A stretch of DNA of 64,000 nt from QHXM01 sp963697975 (GCA_963697975.1 OY969111.1:248001-312000); one strand, 5' to 3'; counted from the first letter of the stretch, positions 1 to 8,974 are shown. Program-made: numbers and translations. Notes: generated by a model from the sequence alone, not told the origin.

Positions 1-211
1 TTTCTGTGGCTGAGGCGACGGATTCGTTGAGGTGATCGAAGGAGGCCGTGCATCCTTTGGCGTTAATCTCGCGGATGGCGGCGATGGCTTCTTCAATGTC
101 TTCGCCCGCGACAAAGCGGTGCGTCATCTTCTTGAAGAAGCTAAAGCGCGTTGCAAAATCCTTCAATCCCTCGTGGCGGGACAAATAGAGCAGCGCGTTT
201 CTCGTAACCAT
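1..211 (-). CDS. Proline dehydrogenase-like protein, N-terminal fragment
   Basis: Seventy codons are visible from an ATG at 211; the gene runs off the left edge. The N-terminus reads MVTRNALLYLSRHEG, followed by a run with FVAGEDIEEAIAAIREIN and then SFDHLNESV. This matches the start of single-domain proline dehydrogenases (proline oxidation to pyrroline-5-carboxylate, FAD enzyme), where a FVAGETLEEAL-like helix precedes the first barrel strand. The FAD-binding and catalytic residues lie outside the window, so the call rests on the N-terminal pattern only. It points the same way as the two genes to its right but is separated from them by a tandem repeat. Confidence 0.6.
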   Translation of the reverse strand, partial: MVTRNALLYLSRHEGLKDFATRFSFFKKMTHRFVAGEDIEEAIAAIREINAKGCTASFDHLNESVASATE

Positions 212-220
212 AAAAGAAGT

Positions 221-248
221 GATGAGTGATGAGTGATGAGTGATGAGT
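221..248. repeat. Four tandem GATGAGT heptamers
   Basis: Four perfect copies of GATGAGT lie just upstream of the proline dehydrogenase start. A partly complementary stretch (CTCACTGCTTATCATC) follows about 25 bases later, so the array may fold into an imperfect hairpin. It belongs to the same style of low-complexity hairpin seen at 960-1021. Confidence 0.7.
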
Positions 249-366
249 AAAAACCAGAGAACGTCACAACTCACTGCTTATCATCTATCGCTTTACCTTT
301 CGCCGATGATTTAAGTTGGAATGAGTCGTCAGCATAAGTGATGCCGGAGCTTACGCGCAAGCGCCG

Positions 367-945
367 TCATTCGTTGACGGTGTTCAGCCCGATCTCTTTT
401 TGAACGGGACGCAGAGCGTCAATCACGAAGCGGATGTGTTCGTCGAGTTCGACGGCCAGTTCCTCGACACCCTGCCGGATGTCGTCGCGGTTGACTGTTC
501 GCGCGAAGGCTTTGTCTTTCAGCTTCTTTTTCACAGAAGAAACTTCCAGATCGTCAAGGCTGCGCGACGGGCGCACGAGCGCACAGGCGACTAAAAACCC
601 GCACAACTCGTCAGTCGCAAAGAGCGCACGCGCCATCACGGTGTCGCGCGGAACACCCGTGTAAGTCGCATGACCCATAATCGCGCGGATGATGCGGTCA
701 GGATAACCGCGCCCGCACATGATGTTTGCGCCCTTGAATGGATGCTCATCGGCGCTCGGAAACATCTCATAATCGAAATCGTGCATCAGTCCCACGATTC
801 CCCACTCGTCCACGTCCACCTCAGCCCCGCCATAACGCACGGCGCACGCGCGCATCGCAGCCTCGACCGCCAGCGCATGTTTACGCAGGCTGTCACCCTT
901 CGTGTACTCGCACAGCAAATCCCAGGCTTCTTTTCTGTCAGGCAT
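367..945 (-). CDS. HD-domain (HDIG-type) protein
   Basis: 192 residues. The metal-binding pattern of the HD superfamily is visible: His23 in RKHALAVEAAMR, the His55-Asp56 pair in GLMHDFDYE, His68, and His92 in IMGHATYTG. Proteins of this compact type are predicted metal-dependent phosphohydrolases, often annotated as HDIG-domain proteins; the substrate is unknown. No signal peptide or second domain is present, so it should be cytosolic. It is followed downstream (to the left) by a 150-base gap with tandem repeats and preceded by the 960-1021 inverted repeat, so it is probably its own transcription unit. Confidence 0.75.
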   Translation of the reverse strand: MPDRKEAWDLLCEYTKGDSLRKHALAVEAAMRACAVRYGGAEVDVDEWGIVGLMHDFDYEMFPSADEHPFKGANIMCGRGYPDRIIRAIMGHATYTGVPRDTVMARALFATDELCGFLVACALVRPSRSLDDLEVSSVKKKLKDKAFARTVNRDDIRQGVEELAVELDEHIRFVIDALRPVQKEIGLNTVNE

Positions 946-959
946 AATTCAAGTGATGG

Positions 960-1021
960 GTGATAAGTGATGGGTGATGGGAAGAGCTTTTTCTTATTAT
1001 CTATCACCCATCACTTATCAC
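960..1021. repeat. 19-bp inverted repeat hairpin between genes
   Basis: GTGATAAGTGATGGGTGAT at 960-978 is exactly complementary to 1003-1021, with a T-rich 24-base loop. The TGA stop of the acyl-CoA dehydrogenase (1018-1020, minus strand) lies inside the right arm. It could act as a terminator or mRNA-stabilising hairpin for that gene. Confidence 0.8.
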
Positions 1022-2163
1022 TGCTTTAGAATTTCTCTTGAAATAACTATTCGTTGAATCTCGCTTGTGCCTTCGTAAATAGTGGTGACGCGGGCGTCGC
1101 GGTACATGCGCTCGACGGCGTAATCGCGCGAGTAGCCGTTGCCGCCGTGAATCTGCACGGCGTCGGCGCAGACACGATTGGCAGTTTCCGAGGCGTAGAG
1201 TTTCGCCATCGCAGCATAGAAGCCAGCCTGTTTATGTCCGGCGTCCTTCATTGCGGCGGCGCGCAGCGTGAGCAGGCGCGAGGCATCGGTTTCCGTCGCC
1301 ATGTTGGCGAGCTTGAATTGAATCGCCTGAAACTCGGCAATCGGCTGACCAAACGCCTGTCGCTCCTTCGCATATTTCGTCGCTTCATCCAGCGCGCCCT
1401 GAGCGATTCCGGTTGAGAGTGCGCCGATGCCGATGCGCCCGTTGTCGAGACTATTGAAGGCCACACGTTTCCCGTTGCCTTCGCCGCCCAGAACGTTTTC
1501 GGCGGGCACGCGCACATCCGCAAAACTCATCTCGGCAGTCTGCGAAGCTCGCTGTCCCATCTTGTGCTCAATGGACGAAACGGTCAGACCGGGCGTGTCG
1601 CCCTCGACGATGAAGGCAGTCACCTTGCTCTTATCCTCTTCCCGTCCCGTGACGGCCATCACGATATAGGTCTGCGCTTCACCGCCGCTTGTCACCCAGG
1701 ACTTTGTGCCATTGATGACGTAAGAATCGCCATCACGGACGGCGCGCGTTCTCAAGTTGGTCGCGTCCGAACCGGCCTGCGGCTCTGAGAGACAGAACGC
1801 TCCCAAAGTTTCGCCGCGCGCCAGTGGCACAAGATACTTGTGCTTCTGTTCATCGGTTCCGAAGCTCAAAATCGGATAACAGCAGACGGAGTTTGTGACA
1901 CCGACGATGACGCAGACGGAAGCGTCTGCGCGGGCGATCTCTTCGAGTGCGACAGCATATGCGACCGCATCGAAGCCTGCGCCGCCCCACTCTTCAGGGA
2001 TAATCATTCCCATCAGACCAAGCTCGGCCAGGCCCTTCAACTGCTCGCGCGGGAAACGCGATTGCTCGTCATACTCATGCGCTCGCGGCGCAATCTCGCC
2101 CGCGACAAATTCTCTGACGGACGCCTGCACCATGCGCTGCTCTTCTGTTAGCTCAAAATCCAC
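1018..2163 (-). CDS. Acyl-CoA dehydrogenase
   Basis: 381 residues, the usual length for a soluble short/medium-chain acyl-CoA dehydrogenase. It catalyses FAD-dependent alpha,beta-dehydrogenation of acyl-CoA in fatty-acid or branched-chain amino-acid breakdown, passing electrons to ETF. The N-terminal helical domain (about 1-115), the flavin-contacting strand with CLSEPQAGSD (124-133), and the C-terminal helical domain with QIHGGNGYSRDYAVERMYRD (337-356) are all intact. The catalytic base is Glu364 in YEGTSEIQR, the position typical of butyryl/medium-chain enzymes rather than isovaleryl-type enzymes. Substrate chain length cannot be settled from sequence alone. The gene stands alone with a stop codon nested in a hairpin arm. 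Confidence 0.93.
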   Translation of the reverse strand: MDFELTEEQRMVQASVREFVAGEIAPRAHEYDEQSRFPREQLKGLAELGLMGMIIPEEWGGAGFDAVAYAVALEEIARADASVCVIVGVTNSVCCYPILSFGTDEQKHKYLVPLARGETLGAFCLSEPQAGSDATNLRTRAVRDGDSYVINGTKSWVTSGGEAQTYIVMAVTGREEDKSKVTAFIVEGDTPGLTVSSIEHKMGQRASQTAEMSFADVRVPAENVLGGEGNGKRVAFNSLDNGRIGIGALSTGIAQGALDEATKYAKERQAFGQPIAEFQAIQFKLANMATETDASRLLTLRAAAMKDAGHKQAGFYAAMAKLYASETANRVCADAVQIHGGNGYSRDYAVERMYRDARVTTIYEGTSEIQRIVISREILKQ

Positions 2164-2277
2164 TGCTCGCCTCTTTCCTCAATCTTTTGGGTTGAAACTA
2201 GCACGGGAGAGAAAACTGAACAAGTGCGTAAGCAGCATAGCAACGTCCTGAATCGAACCGGTAATTATAGTTGGACT

Positions 2278-2496
2278 CTGTGTGTCTCGCTAAACTAAAA
2301 CATCCACTATCGTGGACAGACACCCGGAGCAATGGAAGCGGTCGCGCTAATTATTACAGCCGCGCGTATCTCTGCCGGTCGTAAGCCGCATCGTGTTCAA
2401 TTAGCCAGCCTCAGGCCGTCTCCCCCAGGTCGCGCTTAAGGGCTGCGACCGCACAACAAAAGCGGCGGGATTGCTGAAAAGCTACCCGCCGCTTTT
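2278..2496 (+). ncRNA. Candidate structured non-coding RNA
   Basis: This region lacks a convincing ORF but shows stable helices: GTGTCT (2282-2287) with AGACAC (2318-2323), enclosing TCCAC/GTGGA (2303-2307/2312-2316), and GGTCGC (2428-2433) with GCGACC (2445-2450). It ends in the 12-bp terminator at 2458-2496. A TATAGT -10-like hexamer lies at 2266-2271, but I find no good -35. The length (about 220 nt) would suit a small RNA such as 6S RNA, yet I cannot match any known family. It might instead be a long leader fragment or a decayed element. Confidence 0.35.
2458..2496. terminator. Strong bidirectional intrinsic terminator
   Basis: AAAAGCGGCGGG (2458-2469) pairs perfectly with CCCGCCGCTTTT (2485-2496) around a 15-base loop, giving T tracts on both strands. 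No protein gene ends immediately upstream on the plus strand, which is the main reason to suspect an RNA gene at 2278-2496. Confidence 0.8.
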
Positions 2497-2662
2497 GCTT
2501 TGGCTACTCAACTTCAAACTGAACCAGTCTCCCTCACCCACGCAAAAGTTCAAAATATAACCTAACCGGAGGTATATGATTTAGGACGATTATGGATTAA
2601 GATTGGCGGGCCGAAAATCTCTACTTATCCTTTGAAAGCTTGTTCATGGTTTGAATAACCCT

Positions 2663-4057
2663 ATGAAAGAGATAGCAACTCCTGATCCCGTCCCAACTGA
2701 AATCGCACAGGATACCGCTGGCTTCTTCGGACATCCCAAAGGGCTGACCACGCTTTTCTTCACGGAACTCTGGGAACGCTTCAGCTATTACGGCATGCGC
2801 GCCATTCTGGTGCTCTACATGGTCGCTCCTCCTGAAAGCGGTGGTCTGGGATTCGACACGGTCAGGGCGACCTCTCTTTACGGTTCATATACCATGTTCG
2901 TCTATCTGACGAATCTGCCGGGCGGATTGATTGCGGATAGAATTTTGGGCGCGCGGCTGGCCGTGTTGCTGGGCGGAATCATCATCGCCTGCGGCCACTT
3001 CACGATGGTCTTTTCATCGCTGCCCTTCTTCTACACAGGATTGACGCTGATAGCCATCGGCACAGGATTGCTCAAACCGAACATCAGCGCGATGGTCGGA
3101 AGTCTTTACGGCGAAAACGACCCGCGCCGCGAGAGCGGATTTTCCATCTTCTACTTCGGCATCAACCTCGGCGCAGTTCTCGCGCCGCTCGTCTGCGGTT
3201 TTCTGGCGGAAAGCCAGATTTTCAAGAATTTTCTTTCGTCAATGGGATTCAATCCGGTTTCGAGTTGGCACTGGGGCTTTGCTGCGGCGGGCGTCGGGAT
3301 GACCATTGGCTTGATCGTCTTTCTCACCCACCGTCAGAGATTGGCGCACGTTGGCGGACTGACGAGGAAGCGCAAAGACGCTCCGGATTTCGTGCCCAAC
3401 CAGCCATTAACGAAGGAGGAGTGGAAGCGAGTCGGAGCCATTTTCATCTTCTTTCTCTTCACTATCCTTTTCTGGGCAGCGTATGAGCAGAAAGGGGCGA
3501 GTCTTAATCTCTTTGCCAAGACTCTGATCAACAGACAGGTTGGCGGGAGTGAATTCCCTGCAAGCTGGATGCAGTCTCTGACAGGGATTTCCGTTCTGAT
3601 CCTTGCTCCGCTTTTCGCTATGCTCTGGATTCGTCTCGGCAAGCGTCAACCCTCCAGCCCCATCAAATTCACTTTCGGCCTGCTCTTCATAGGCTTAGGG
3701 TATTTGTTGATGGTTCCCGCCTCGATGCTCACAGCTTACGGCAAGATCAGCCCGCTGTGGCTGGTCGGTCTCTATTTCCTAGAGGTGGTCGGCGAGATGT
3801 TCCTGAGTCCGGTGGGCTTGAGTACGGTGACGAAACTTGCGCCCGCAAAACTTCTTGGGATTATGATGGGCGTGTGGTTTCTTGCTGCCGCGCTGGGCAA
3901 TAAGCTCGCGGGTTATTTGGGCGGCTTCTATGATCCCACCAACTCCGGCACGCTCGTGAAGCTCTACGGCGGAATCGCCGTCGGCCTGCTCATCTCTGCC
4001 GGAATACTGGCGCTGTTGACCCCGAAAATTAAGAAGCTGATGGGCAAGGTGCATTAA
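2663..4057 (+). CDS. POT/PTR2-family peptide:proton symporter
   Basis: About 464 residues with roughly twelve to fourteen hydrophobic segments. The POT signatures are clear: ELWERFSYYGMRAIL near the N-terminus (the ExxERFxYY motif that couples proton and peptide binding) and GTGLLKPNISAMVG in helix 4-5. It should import di- and tripeptides across the inner membrane using the proton gradient. An in-frame TTG at 2651 would add four residues; I prefer the ATG at 2663, although neither has a clear ribosome-binding site. It stands alone between a terminator (2458-2496) and the secreted protein at 4125. Confidence 0.92.
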   Translation: MKEIATPDPVPTEIAQDTAGFFGHPKGLTTLFFTELWERFSYYGMRAILVLYMVAPPESGGLGFDTVRATSLYGSYTMFVYLTNLPGGLIADRILGARLAVLLGGIIIACGHFTMVFSSLPFFYTGLTLIAIGTGLLKPNISAMVGSLYGENDPRRESGFSIFYFGINLGAVLAPLVCGFLAESQIFKNFLSSMGFNPVSSWHWGFAAAGVGMTIGLIVFLTHRQRLAHVGGLTRKRKDAPDFVPNQPLTKEEWKRVGAIFIFFLFTILFWAAYEQKGASLNLFAKTLINRQVGGSEFPASWMQSLTGISVLILAPLFAMLWIRLGKRQPSSPIKFTFGLLFIGLGYLLMVPASMLTAYGKISPLWLVGLYFLEVVGEMFLSPVGLSTVTKLAPAKLLGIMMGVWFLAAALGNKLAGYLGGFYDPTNSGTLVKLYGGIAVGLLISAGILALLTPKIKKLMGKVH

Positions 4058-4124
4058 AGCAGCGAGCAATTTGGAAATCTCTATCCGGACAGACAACGAG
4101 GCAGCTTTCGTAAGGGAGTGAAGG

Positions 4125-4766
4125 ATGAGCTACAAAAATTTATTCGTGGTAACTTTGGCTGTCTTGTTGTCGGTTGCGAATCTTAAGGCCAATTCACAAG
4201 AAGATTACAGTAGTGGGGCCATTAAAACTGCAAGCGGATTTTTGCTGGTATGGAATGAAAAGAACAACTACTACACGCTTGAAATTAAAGGCAAGAATGT
4301 GCGGCAAACATCAACCGAGCGCATCTTCTTTAGCGTTGACGGTATGTTTCTTCAAATCAATTCCGTCCATACAAGTAATTTCCTCAAAGATGCAAATAAA
4401 CAGAAAGTGGATGATAAAACAATTCTAGCGATTCATATGGATTGGGAAGCAAACTATATGGAGGGTGTGTATAAGGAGAAGCTAAAAGCAGAATCCTCAT
4501 GGCAAAGACTTGGTAATGGCAAGGATGCGCTTTTGTGGCAAATCAATGTTCCGCCAAGCGCCGGAAGCAAGGTAAAAAAACAGATTTACCTGACAGTAAT
4601 GAAGGGCGATTATGTGTTGATGCTCGGAGGAGTTGTGACAGAGACGGTGGAAGAGAGCGCAACACAGCAACTTCTTCTGGATACAGTGGCGACCTTGAAG
4701 ATAAGTGACAAGCCAATTGATTTACGAAAATTGCAGGAAGCTATTCGCAAAGAAGCTTCTCGTTGA
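4125..4766 (+). CDS. Predicted secreted protein of unknown function
   Basis: 213 residues beginning with a typical signal peptide (MSYKNLFVVTLAVLLSVANL, cleavage likely after the KANS region near residue 24). The mature part is mixed alpha/beta without cysteines or a recognisable catalytic motif. Start is supported by GGGAGTGAAGG upstream of the ATG. Together with the oxygenase-like gene 50 bases downstream it may form a small operon, but no functional link is evident. I do not recognise the family. Confidence 0.75.
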   Translation: MSYKNLFVVTLAVLLSVANLKANSQEDYSSGAIKTASGFLLVWNEKNNYYTLEIKGKNVRQTSTERIFFSVDGMFLQINSVHTSNFLKDANKQKVDDKTILAIHMDWEANYMEGVYKEKLKAESSWQRLGNGKDALLWQINVPPSAGSKVKKQIYLTVMKGDYVLMLGGVVTETVEESATQQLLLDTVATLKISDKPIDLRKLQEAIRKEASR

Positions 4767-4817
4767 CGAGCGTGCTAAAAGTCATTTGAGATTCTTTCAC
4801 CCAAAAGGAATCACGAG

Positions 4818-5552
4818 ATGAAAAAATTCCCTCACGAATTCTCAGAATTGCTGACACCCTATGGCAAGCGAGTATTGAAAGGCGAGGATGAAGATGCATC
4901 CTCTCTTTTCCTCAACTCCAAAAAATACTTCGTCAACTTAAACAAGGTGATAGATAAAAGGGCGGCCAGAGAATGCGCCGTGCTTTTAGAAAAGCAGCTG
5001 CACAAGCACCTGTCTATCGAACAAAGAAAAATCGAAGCAGATTCGATAACGGGGATGATAGAGAATTATAGCGAGACGCTGAGCAAGACAATGCGAATCA
5101 GGACGGCGTTTCTGAAGAGGCGAACCGCTCGCTCTTACAGAGCGGCAGAGCGCATCGGGCTATTGCGAATGATGCAGTCTGAATCTTTCACCCGGTTTGT
5201 CGAAGCCGTGACCGGCCTCAAGCTCGATTATGATTTGAGCCTTCAGGTTATCTGCTACGAGCCGGGAGATTATTCCGGGCCGCATAACGACCACCACCCG
5301 GAAGAGGAAACTATCAGGGAAGGCTACATAGATTTTCACGTGATGTTCCCGAATGAAGCGGTCGCGCATCAATATCTCGTCTATGAAGAGAGAAGACACT
5401 TTTCGCAGATCGTTGATGTCAACGTTCCGGGAGGCATTTCGATTTATAAGCTTCCCTTCTGGCACTACACTACGCCTCTGGCAGGTAAGCCCGGACGCGA
5501 ACGGGAAGCTCGCAGATGGCTTTTGTTAGGAACGTATAGAATACTCGACTGA
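4818..5552 (+). CDS. 2-oxoglutarate/Fe(II) oxygenase-like protein
   Basis: 244 residues. The C-terminal half has the layout of a 2OG-Fe(II) dioxygenase jelly roll: the HxD pair His156/Asp158 in SGPHNDHHPE, the distal iron-binding His216 in PFWHYTTPL, and Arg232/Arg233 downstream where the 2-oxoglutarate carboxylate is usually held. Such enzymes hydroxylate proteins or small molecules; the substrate cannot be told. The first 110 residues are helical and Lys/Arg-rich without a known domain. The ATG is preceded by AAAAGGAATCACGAG. The call is from motif spacing and could be wrong in detail. Confidence 0.6.
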   Translation: MKKFPHEFSELLTPYGKRVLKGEDEDASSLFLNSKKYFVNLNKVIDKRAARECAVLLEKQLHKHLSIEQRKIEADSITGMIENYSETLSKTMRIRTAFLKRRTARSYRAAERIGLLRMMQSESFTRFVEAVTGLKLDYDLSLQVICYEPGDYSGPHNDHHPEEETIREGYIDFHVMFPNEAVAHQYLVYEERRHFSQIVDVNVPGGISIYKLPFWHYTTPLAGKPGREREARRWLLLGTYRILD

Positions 5553-5570
5553 GCAGATACGAGTTGAAAT

Positions 5571-5606
5571 AAAAAACGGGGCGTTGCTTGCCCGGCAAGA
5601 CGCCCC
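5571..5606 (-). terminator. Intrinsic terminator, minus strand
   Basis: GGGGCGT (5578-5584) pairs with ACGCCCC (5600-5606), with an inner CTTGC/GCAAG helix. Six As at 5571-5576 give a U tract on the minus strand. It would stop transcripts from the diheme gene at 5889-7142 after they pass the palindromic repeat. It may also end the oxygenase-like gene on the plus strand by its stem alone. Confidence 0.65.
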
Positions 5607-5721
5607 AACACAGGAAGGAATAGGAGCGCACTATACTCTTTGTCCGCTATCGCACACAAGCACTTTTTTGACAAACCGGTGGTTTTCAGGCAAAAGCCTG
5701 ACGAAAGAGAGCTTTAATCCC

Positions 5722-5830
5722 CTTAGAGCGAGCTTCAATTGGATGTACGGCAGGCTGACAGCCCGCCGCCTGTTCCTCGCGCTCGGCAGGCTAACAGCCT
5801 GCCGTACACTGATTCGCAAACCGCTCTAAG
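5722..5830. repeat. Nested palindromic element (REP/MITE-like)
   Basis: Outer arms CTTAGAGCG (5722-5730) and CGCTCTAAG (5822-5830) enclose a second inverted repeat around TGTACGGCAGGCTGACAGCC and its near complement ending GCCTGCCGTACA. The nested layout, about 109 bp in all, resembles mobile palindromic elements found between genes. No ORF of its own. Confidence 0.7.
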
Positions 5831-5888
5831 GCTTTAACCCTAAACCATACGTCTCAGGCCGGACAGTTGGGCCACGCGTTAGACGATT

Positions 5889-7142
5889 TCACCGAAGTTT
5901 ACCGGAGAGCCACGACTTGAGAATGCCCGGATTTGAGTTGTCGATTGCGAAGTATTCGCTGATGAGCTTCTCATACAATTCGCCGCGCTCGGAATCCTGA
6001 AGCGTGTGACCCAAAGGCATCTGGCCGCCTTTAATAAAGGATTTGATGGTGACCTGATCCATAGGCCAGTTGAAGCTCCCCAGCCCCTCCTGACGGTGAC
6101 ACGCGGCGCAGGTCATCGCGTGCGCCACAACCGTGCCGTCAAATTTCTCTCCAAAGCGTTGTTGACGAGCTTGCCCGCTGGCCGAACCGAGGCCGGGACC
6201 AAATTTGCTGGCGTCCAGATACTTGTCGAAACGTGGCGAGCCGTAAGTGAGGAAGCGCCGGTTAACGGCCAGAACCGCGGGCTGCTCGCCCGGACTCACG
6301 CTGCCCTCAACCGGAAAGATGGGGAGGATGCCGCTCTTGTGGCAGCGCACGCAGTCGTCATCACCATATCCAAGTTCCCAGCGTCCGCCTACGCTGATCG
6401 AGCCGTTGCGACGATACGTTCGGTAAAAATCTTTGAAGTAGATATTGGATGTCCCGCCGGAGGCGACCATTGCTGAGACAACTGAAATGTTACGAATGCG
6501 CGCTCGCGCTCCCTGATCAGGGATTCCGAATTGGACCCATTTCTCCGGGACACCATCTTCGGCTTTTCCCGGAACGACGATCAGGAGCCTGATGAAACTG
6601 TTTTCGTTATCAGGAGTCCCCAGGTGCCGCGATTTATAGCTGAAGAAGATAAGTTGATCGGAAGGGTCTCTGCTTGAGTTGAGTTTACGTAGAAAAGACT
6701 TCGCCTGCTCCAGAGTTTCGTAGCGACTGACCGCTCGGAGGAACTTCTGGGACAGTAGAAACTCAGGGATTTGTGAAAGCGAGCGCGTCTCCGCAAAATA
6801 TTTCCAGTCGGGCACGGCAAAGCCAAGCGCATGAGATGGACTTAGATTAAACGAGGCGGCCTCGACGTACTCGACAAACTCCCGGTAGCGGCTGACAAAC
6901 CCTTCGTCCTGCGAAAGCCTGCAACGCCTGATCGTGCCCGCGATTCCGTCCAGCACTCTCAGGTAAGACTCCAGCGCTTCCTCATCTTCGTATGCCGCGT
7001 GCGCGGTCAGGACGAGAGCATCTATCTTCGTTATCACCCATTCGTCCAAATGAGACTTCAATTGCGCGCAGGGAGCGGCAGAAGCTGTGCTGCCAACAAG
7101 CAGAAGACAAATTACGGCCATGCTACGATTTATCTTGCTCAT
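5889..7142 (-). CDS. Secreted diheme cytochrome c-type protein
   Basis: About 417 residues from the ATG at 7142, which has GAGG nine bases upstream; an in-frame TTG at 7157 would add five. A signal peptide (MSKINRSMAVICLLLVGSTA) directs export to the periplasm, where heme c is attached. Two CxxCH motifs are present: CVRCH near residue 264 and CAACH near residue 345. Methionines in the C-terminal part could serve as axial ligands. The N-terminal 240 residues have no recognised domain. The C-terminal layout resembles cytochromes tied to peroxidase or dehydrogenase electron transfer, but the partner is unknown. Its neighbours give no hint. Confidence 0.8.
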   Translation of the reverse strand: MSKINRSMAVICLLLVGSTASAAPCAQLKSHLDEWVITKIDALVLTAHAAYEDEEALESYLRVLDGIAGTIRRCRLSQDEGFVSRYREFVEYVEAASFNLSPSHALGFAVPDWKYFAETRSLSQIPEFLLSQKFLRAVSRYETLEQAKSFLRKLNSSRDPSDQLIFFSYKSRHLGTPDNENSFIRLLIVVPGKAEDGVPEKWVQFGIPDQGARARIRNISVVSAMVASGGTSNIYFKDFYRTYRRNGSISVGGRWELGYGDDDCVRCHKSGILPIFPVEGSVSPGEQPAVLAVNRRFLTYGSPRFDKYLDASKFGPGLGSASGQARQQRFGEKFDGTVVAHAMTCAACHRQEGLGSFNWPMDQVTIKSFIKGGQMPLGHTLQDSERGELYEKLISEYFAIDNSNPGILKSWLSGKLR

Positions 7143-7425
7143 TGCTGCGGACCTCAACTTTTAGGAGTCTCCTCTATTGCCGGGAGTCTAAGGACGAGTA
7201 GAGCTTTTGCAGGTAAAGAGAGTGGCTATTGACATCCATCTTCGACGAGAATATCTTGCGTTTCCCATCCTCGTTAGGATACGTGAGAGCCATTCAAACT
7301 CAAAGAACTAATAGTGTGGAAGCGTTAGCTGCGCGGAAGCAGTCGCCGATTCCTGACCAGCCAAGTTAGGATGAAGATAACGAATCAGTGGGTTGACGAA
7401 AATTTCTCAAACAAGGAGATAAAGC

Positions 7426-8943
7426 ATGCCAAGCGGCAATCAACTATCCAGCATCCAGCATATCGTCGTCCTGATGCTGGAAAACCGATCCTTCGATCAC
7501 ATGCTCGGATTTCTCTATGCCGATCAGGGAAACAAATCGCCTTCGGGCCAGCCCTTTGAGGGACTGACTGGTAAAGAATACAATCTGGATTCCAGCGGCA
7601 AGCGCGTCCCTGTCTTCAAGATTAAGCCGACCGACAAGAACGCCTATTTCATGCCCGGCGCTGATCCCGGCGAGGGCTACGCTGCCACCAACTCCGAACT
7701 CTTCGGCAACATAAATGCTCCGACGCCGCCCGTCGCCACCAACGAAGGCTTCCTCAAAGACTTCTCATATACACTCGGTTGGGAAGCGAAAGAGCACTGG
7801 ACGATTCTGCCGGGAACAGTGCCTCAAAACATCATGGGCATCTTTACCACTGAGATGCTGCCCGTGCTGTCAACCCTCGCTCGCAGCTACGCCGTGTGCG
7901 ACCATTGGTACTGCTCCCTGCCGACCGAGACCATGCCCAACCGTGCGTTCGTCAACGCAGCCACCAGCCAGGGCCACATGGACGACGCGACCAAATCATT
8001 CACAGTGCCCAGCATCTTCGGGCTGCTGAGCGATCACAATGTCAGTTGGGCCATCTACGGCTATGATTCCGAGCCGCTCACACGCCACAACTTTCCAGAC
8101 ACCATGAGTGCGGACGACTCACACTATGGCCTCTTCAAAGATTTTCAGGCTGCTGCGACCAGTGGGCAGCTTCCCGCCTACACTTTCCTTGAGCCGAGCT
8201 GGGATTCCAAAGGCAACAGCCAGCATCCCAATTACGATGTGGCGCTCGGCGAGCAGCTTATCCATGACGTTTACTACGCCCTGCGCAACGGCAAGGCATG
8301 GAAGCAAACGCTGCTCATCATCACGTATGACGAACATGGCGGCTGCTACGATCACGTCCCGCCTCCATCGGGCGCGGTGCCCCCGGATGACACGCCCGGC
8401 GAGTTTGGGTTCGACTTCAAGCGCTTTGGGATTCGCGTGCCAGCCGTGCTGGTCTCTCCGCTGATTGCCCCCGGCACAGTCTTCCGTGTGCCTGACGGTA
8501 CGATGCCGCTGGATCACACCTCCATCTTGAAGACTGTCGAGAAACGATGGAATTTGCCTGCGCTGACCGCGCGCGACGCCGCCGCGCCCGACGTAGGCGA
8601 CGTGCTCACTCTTGCCACCGCGCGCATAGACGACCCGCTCAAGAAAGTGAAAGTTCCCAGGTCGAGCGGCAAGGACCCGGCCCAAGGGCATCCTTCCCAT
8701 CTACAGCAAGTGCATGCCGAACTCGTAGCGCGGCTGCCGGTTCAGGATAAGCAGGGTAACAGGGTTCACCAGACACCTGAGCTACGCACGAGCGATGATT
8801 ACAACGCCTACATCAAGTCACGCACCGCCGCGTGGAAGGCCAGCCGCAAGGCAGAAGCTACATCCGACGGGCAGAGCGCAAAGAAGGGCACGGCGAAAAA
8901 GTCTACCAGGACAACAAAGAAGAAGGCGAAGAAGAAGCCCTGA
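7426..8943 (+). CDS. Phosphoesterase family (phospholipase C / acid phosphatase-like)
   Basis: 505 residues of the alkaline-phosphatase-fold phosphoesterase family that includes bacterial phospholipase C and AcpA-type acid phosphatases. The first metal site is seen in VVLMLENRSFDHMLGFL and the last in YDEHGGCYDHVPPPSG, with SILKTVEKRWNLP near the end of the domain. Unlike most relatives there is no signal peptide or Tat motif: the protein starts MPSGNQLSSIQHIVVLMLEN. The last 26 residues are a basic tail rich in Lys (KKGTAKKSTRTTKKKAKKKP) as in nucleic-acid-binding extensions. The start is set by AAGGAG seven bases before the ATG. Substrate is not known. Confidence 0.85.
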   Translation: MPSGNQLSSIQHIVVLMLENRSFDHMLGFLYADQGNKSPSGQPFEGLTGKEYNLDSSGKRVPVFKIKPTDKNAYFMPGADPGEGYAATNSELFGNINAPTPPVATNEGFLKDFSYTLGWEAKEHWTILPGTVPQNIMGIFTTEMLPVLSTLARSYAVCDHWYCSLPTETMPNRAFVNAATSQGHMDDATKSFTVPSIFGLLSDHNVSWAIYGYDSEPLTRHNFPDTMSADDSHYGLFKDFQAAATSGQLPAYTFLEPSWDSKGNSQHPNYDVALGEQLIHDVYYALRNGKAWKQTLLIITYDEHGGCYDHVPPPSGAVPPDDTPGEFGFDFKRFGIRVPAVLVSPLIAPGTVFRVPDGTMPLDHTSILKTVEKRWNLPALTARDAAAPDVGDVLTLATARIDDPLKKVKVPRSSGKDPAQGHPSHLQQVHAELVARLPVQDKQGNRVHQTPELRTSDDYNAYIKSRTAAWKASRKAEATSDGQSAKKGTAKKSTRTTKKKAKKKP

Positions 8944-8974
8944 ACAGCGGTTTGAAAAGTAGAAGTGATGATTA

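Noticed and set aside
221..248. CRISPR-like array
   Set aside because: The heptamer units are adjacent with no spacers. No other repeat-spacer pattern was seen in the window.
2278..2496. Cobalamin riboswitch, 6S RNA or SRP RNA
   Set aside because: I could not find the conserved boxes of any of these, and no cobalamin or transport gene context fits. It is kept only as an unassigned structured RNA.
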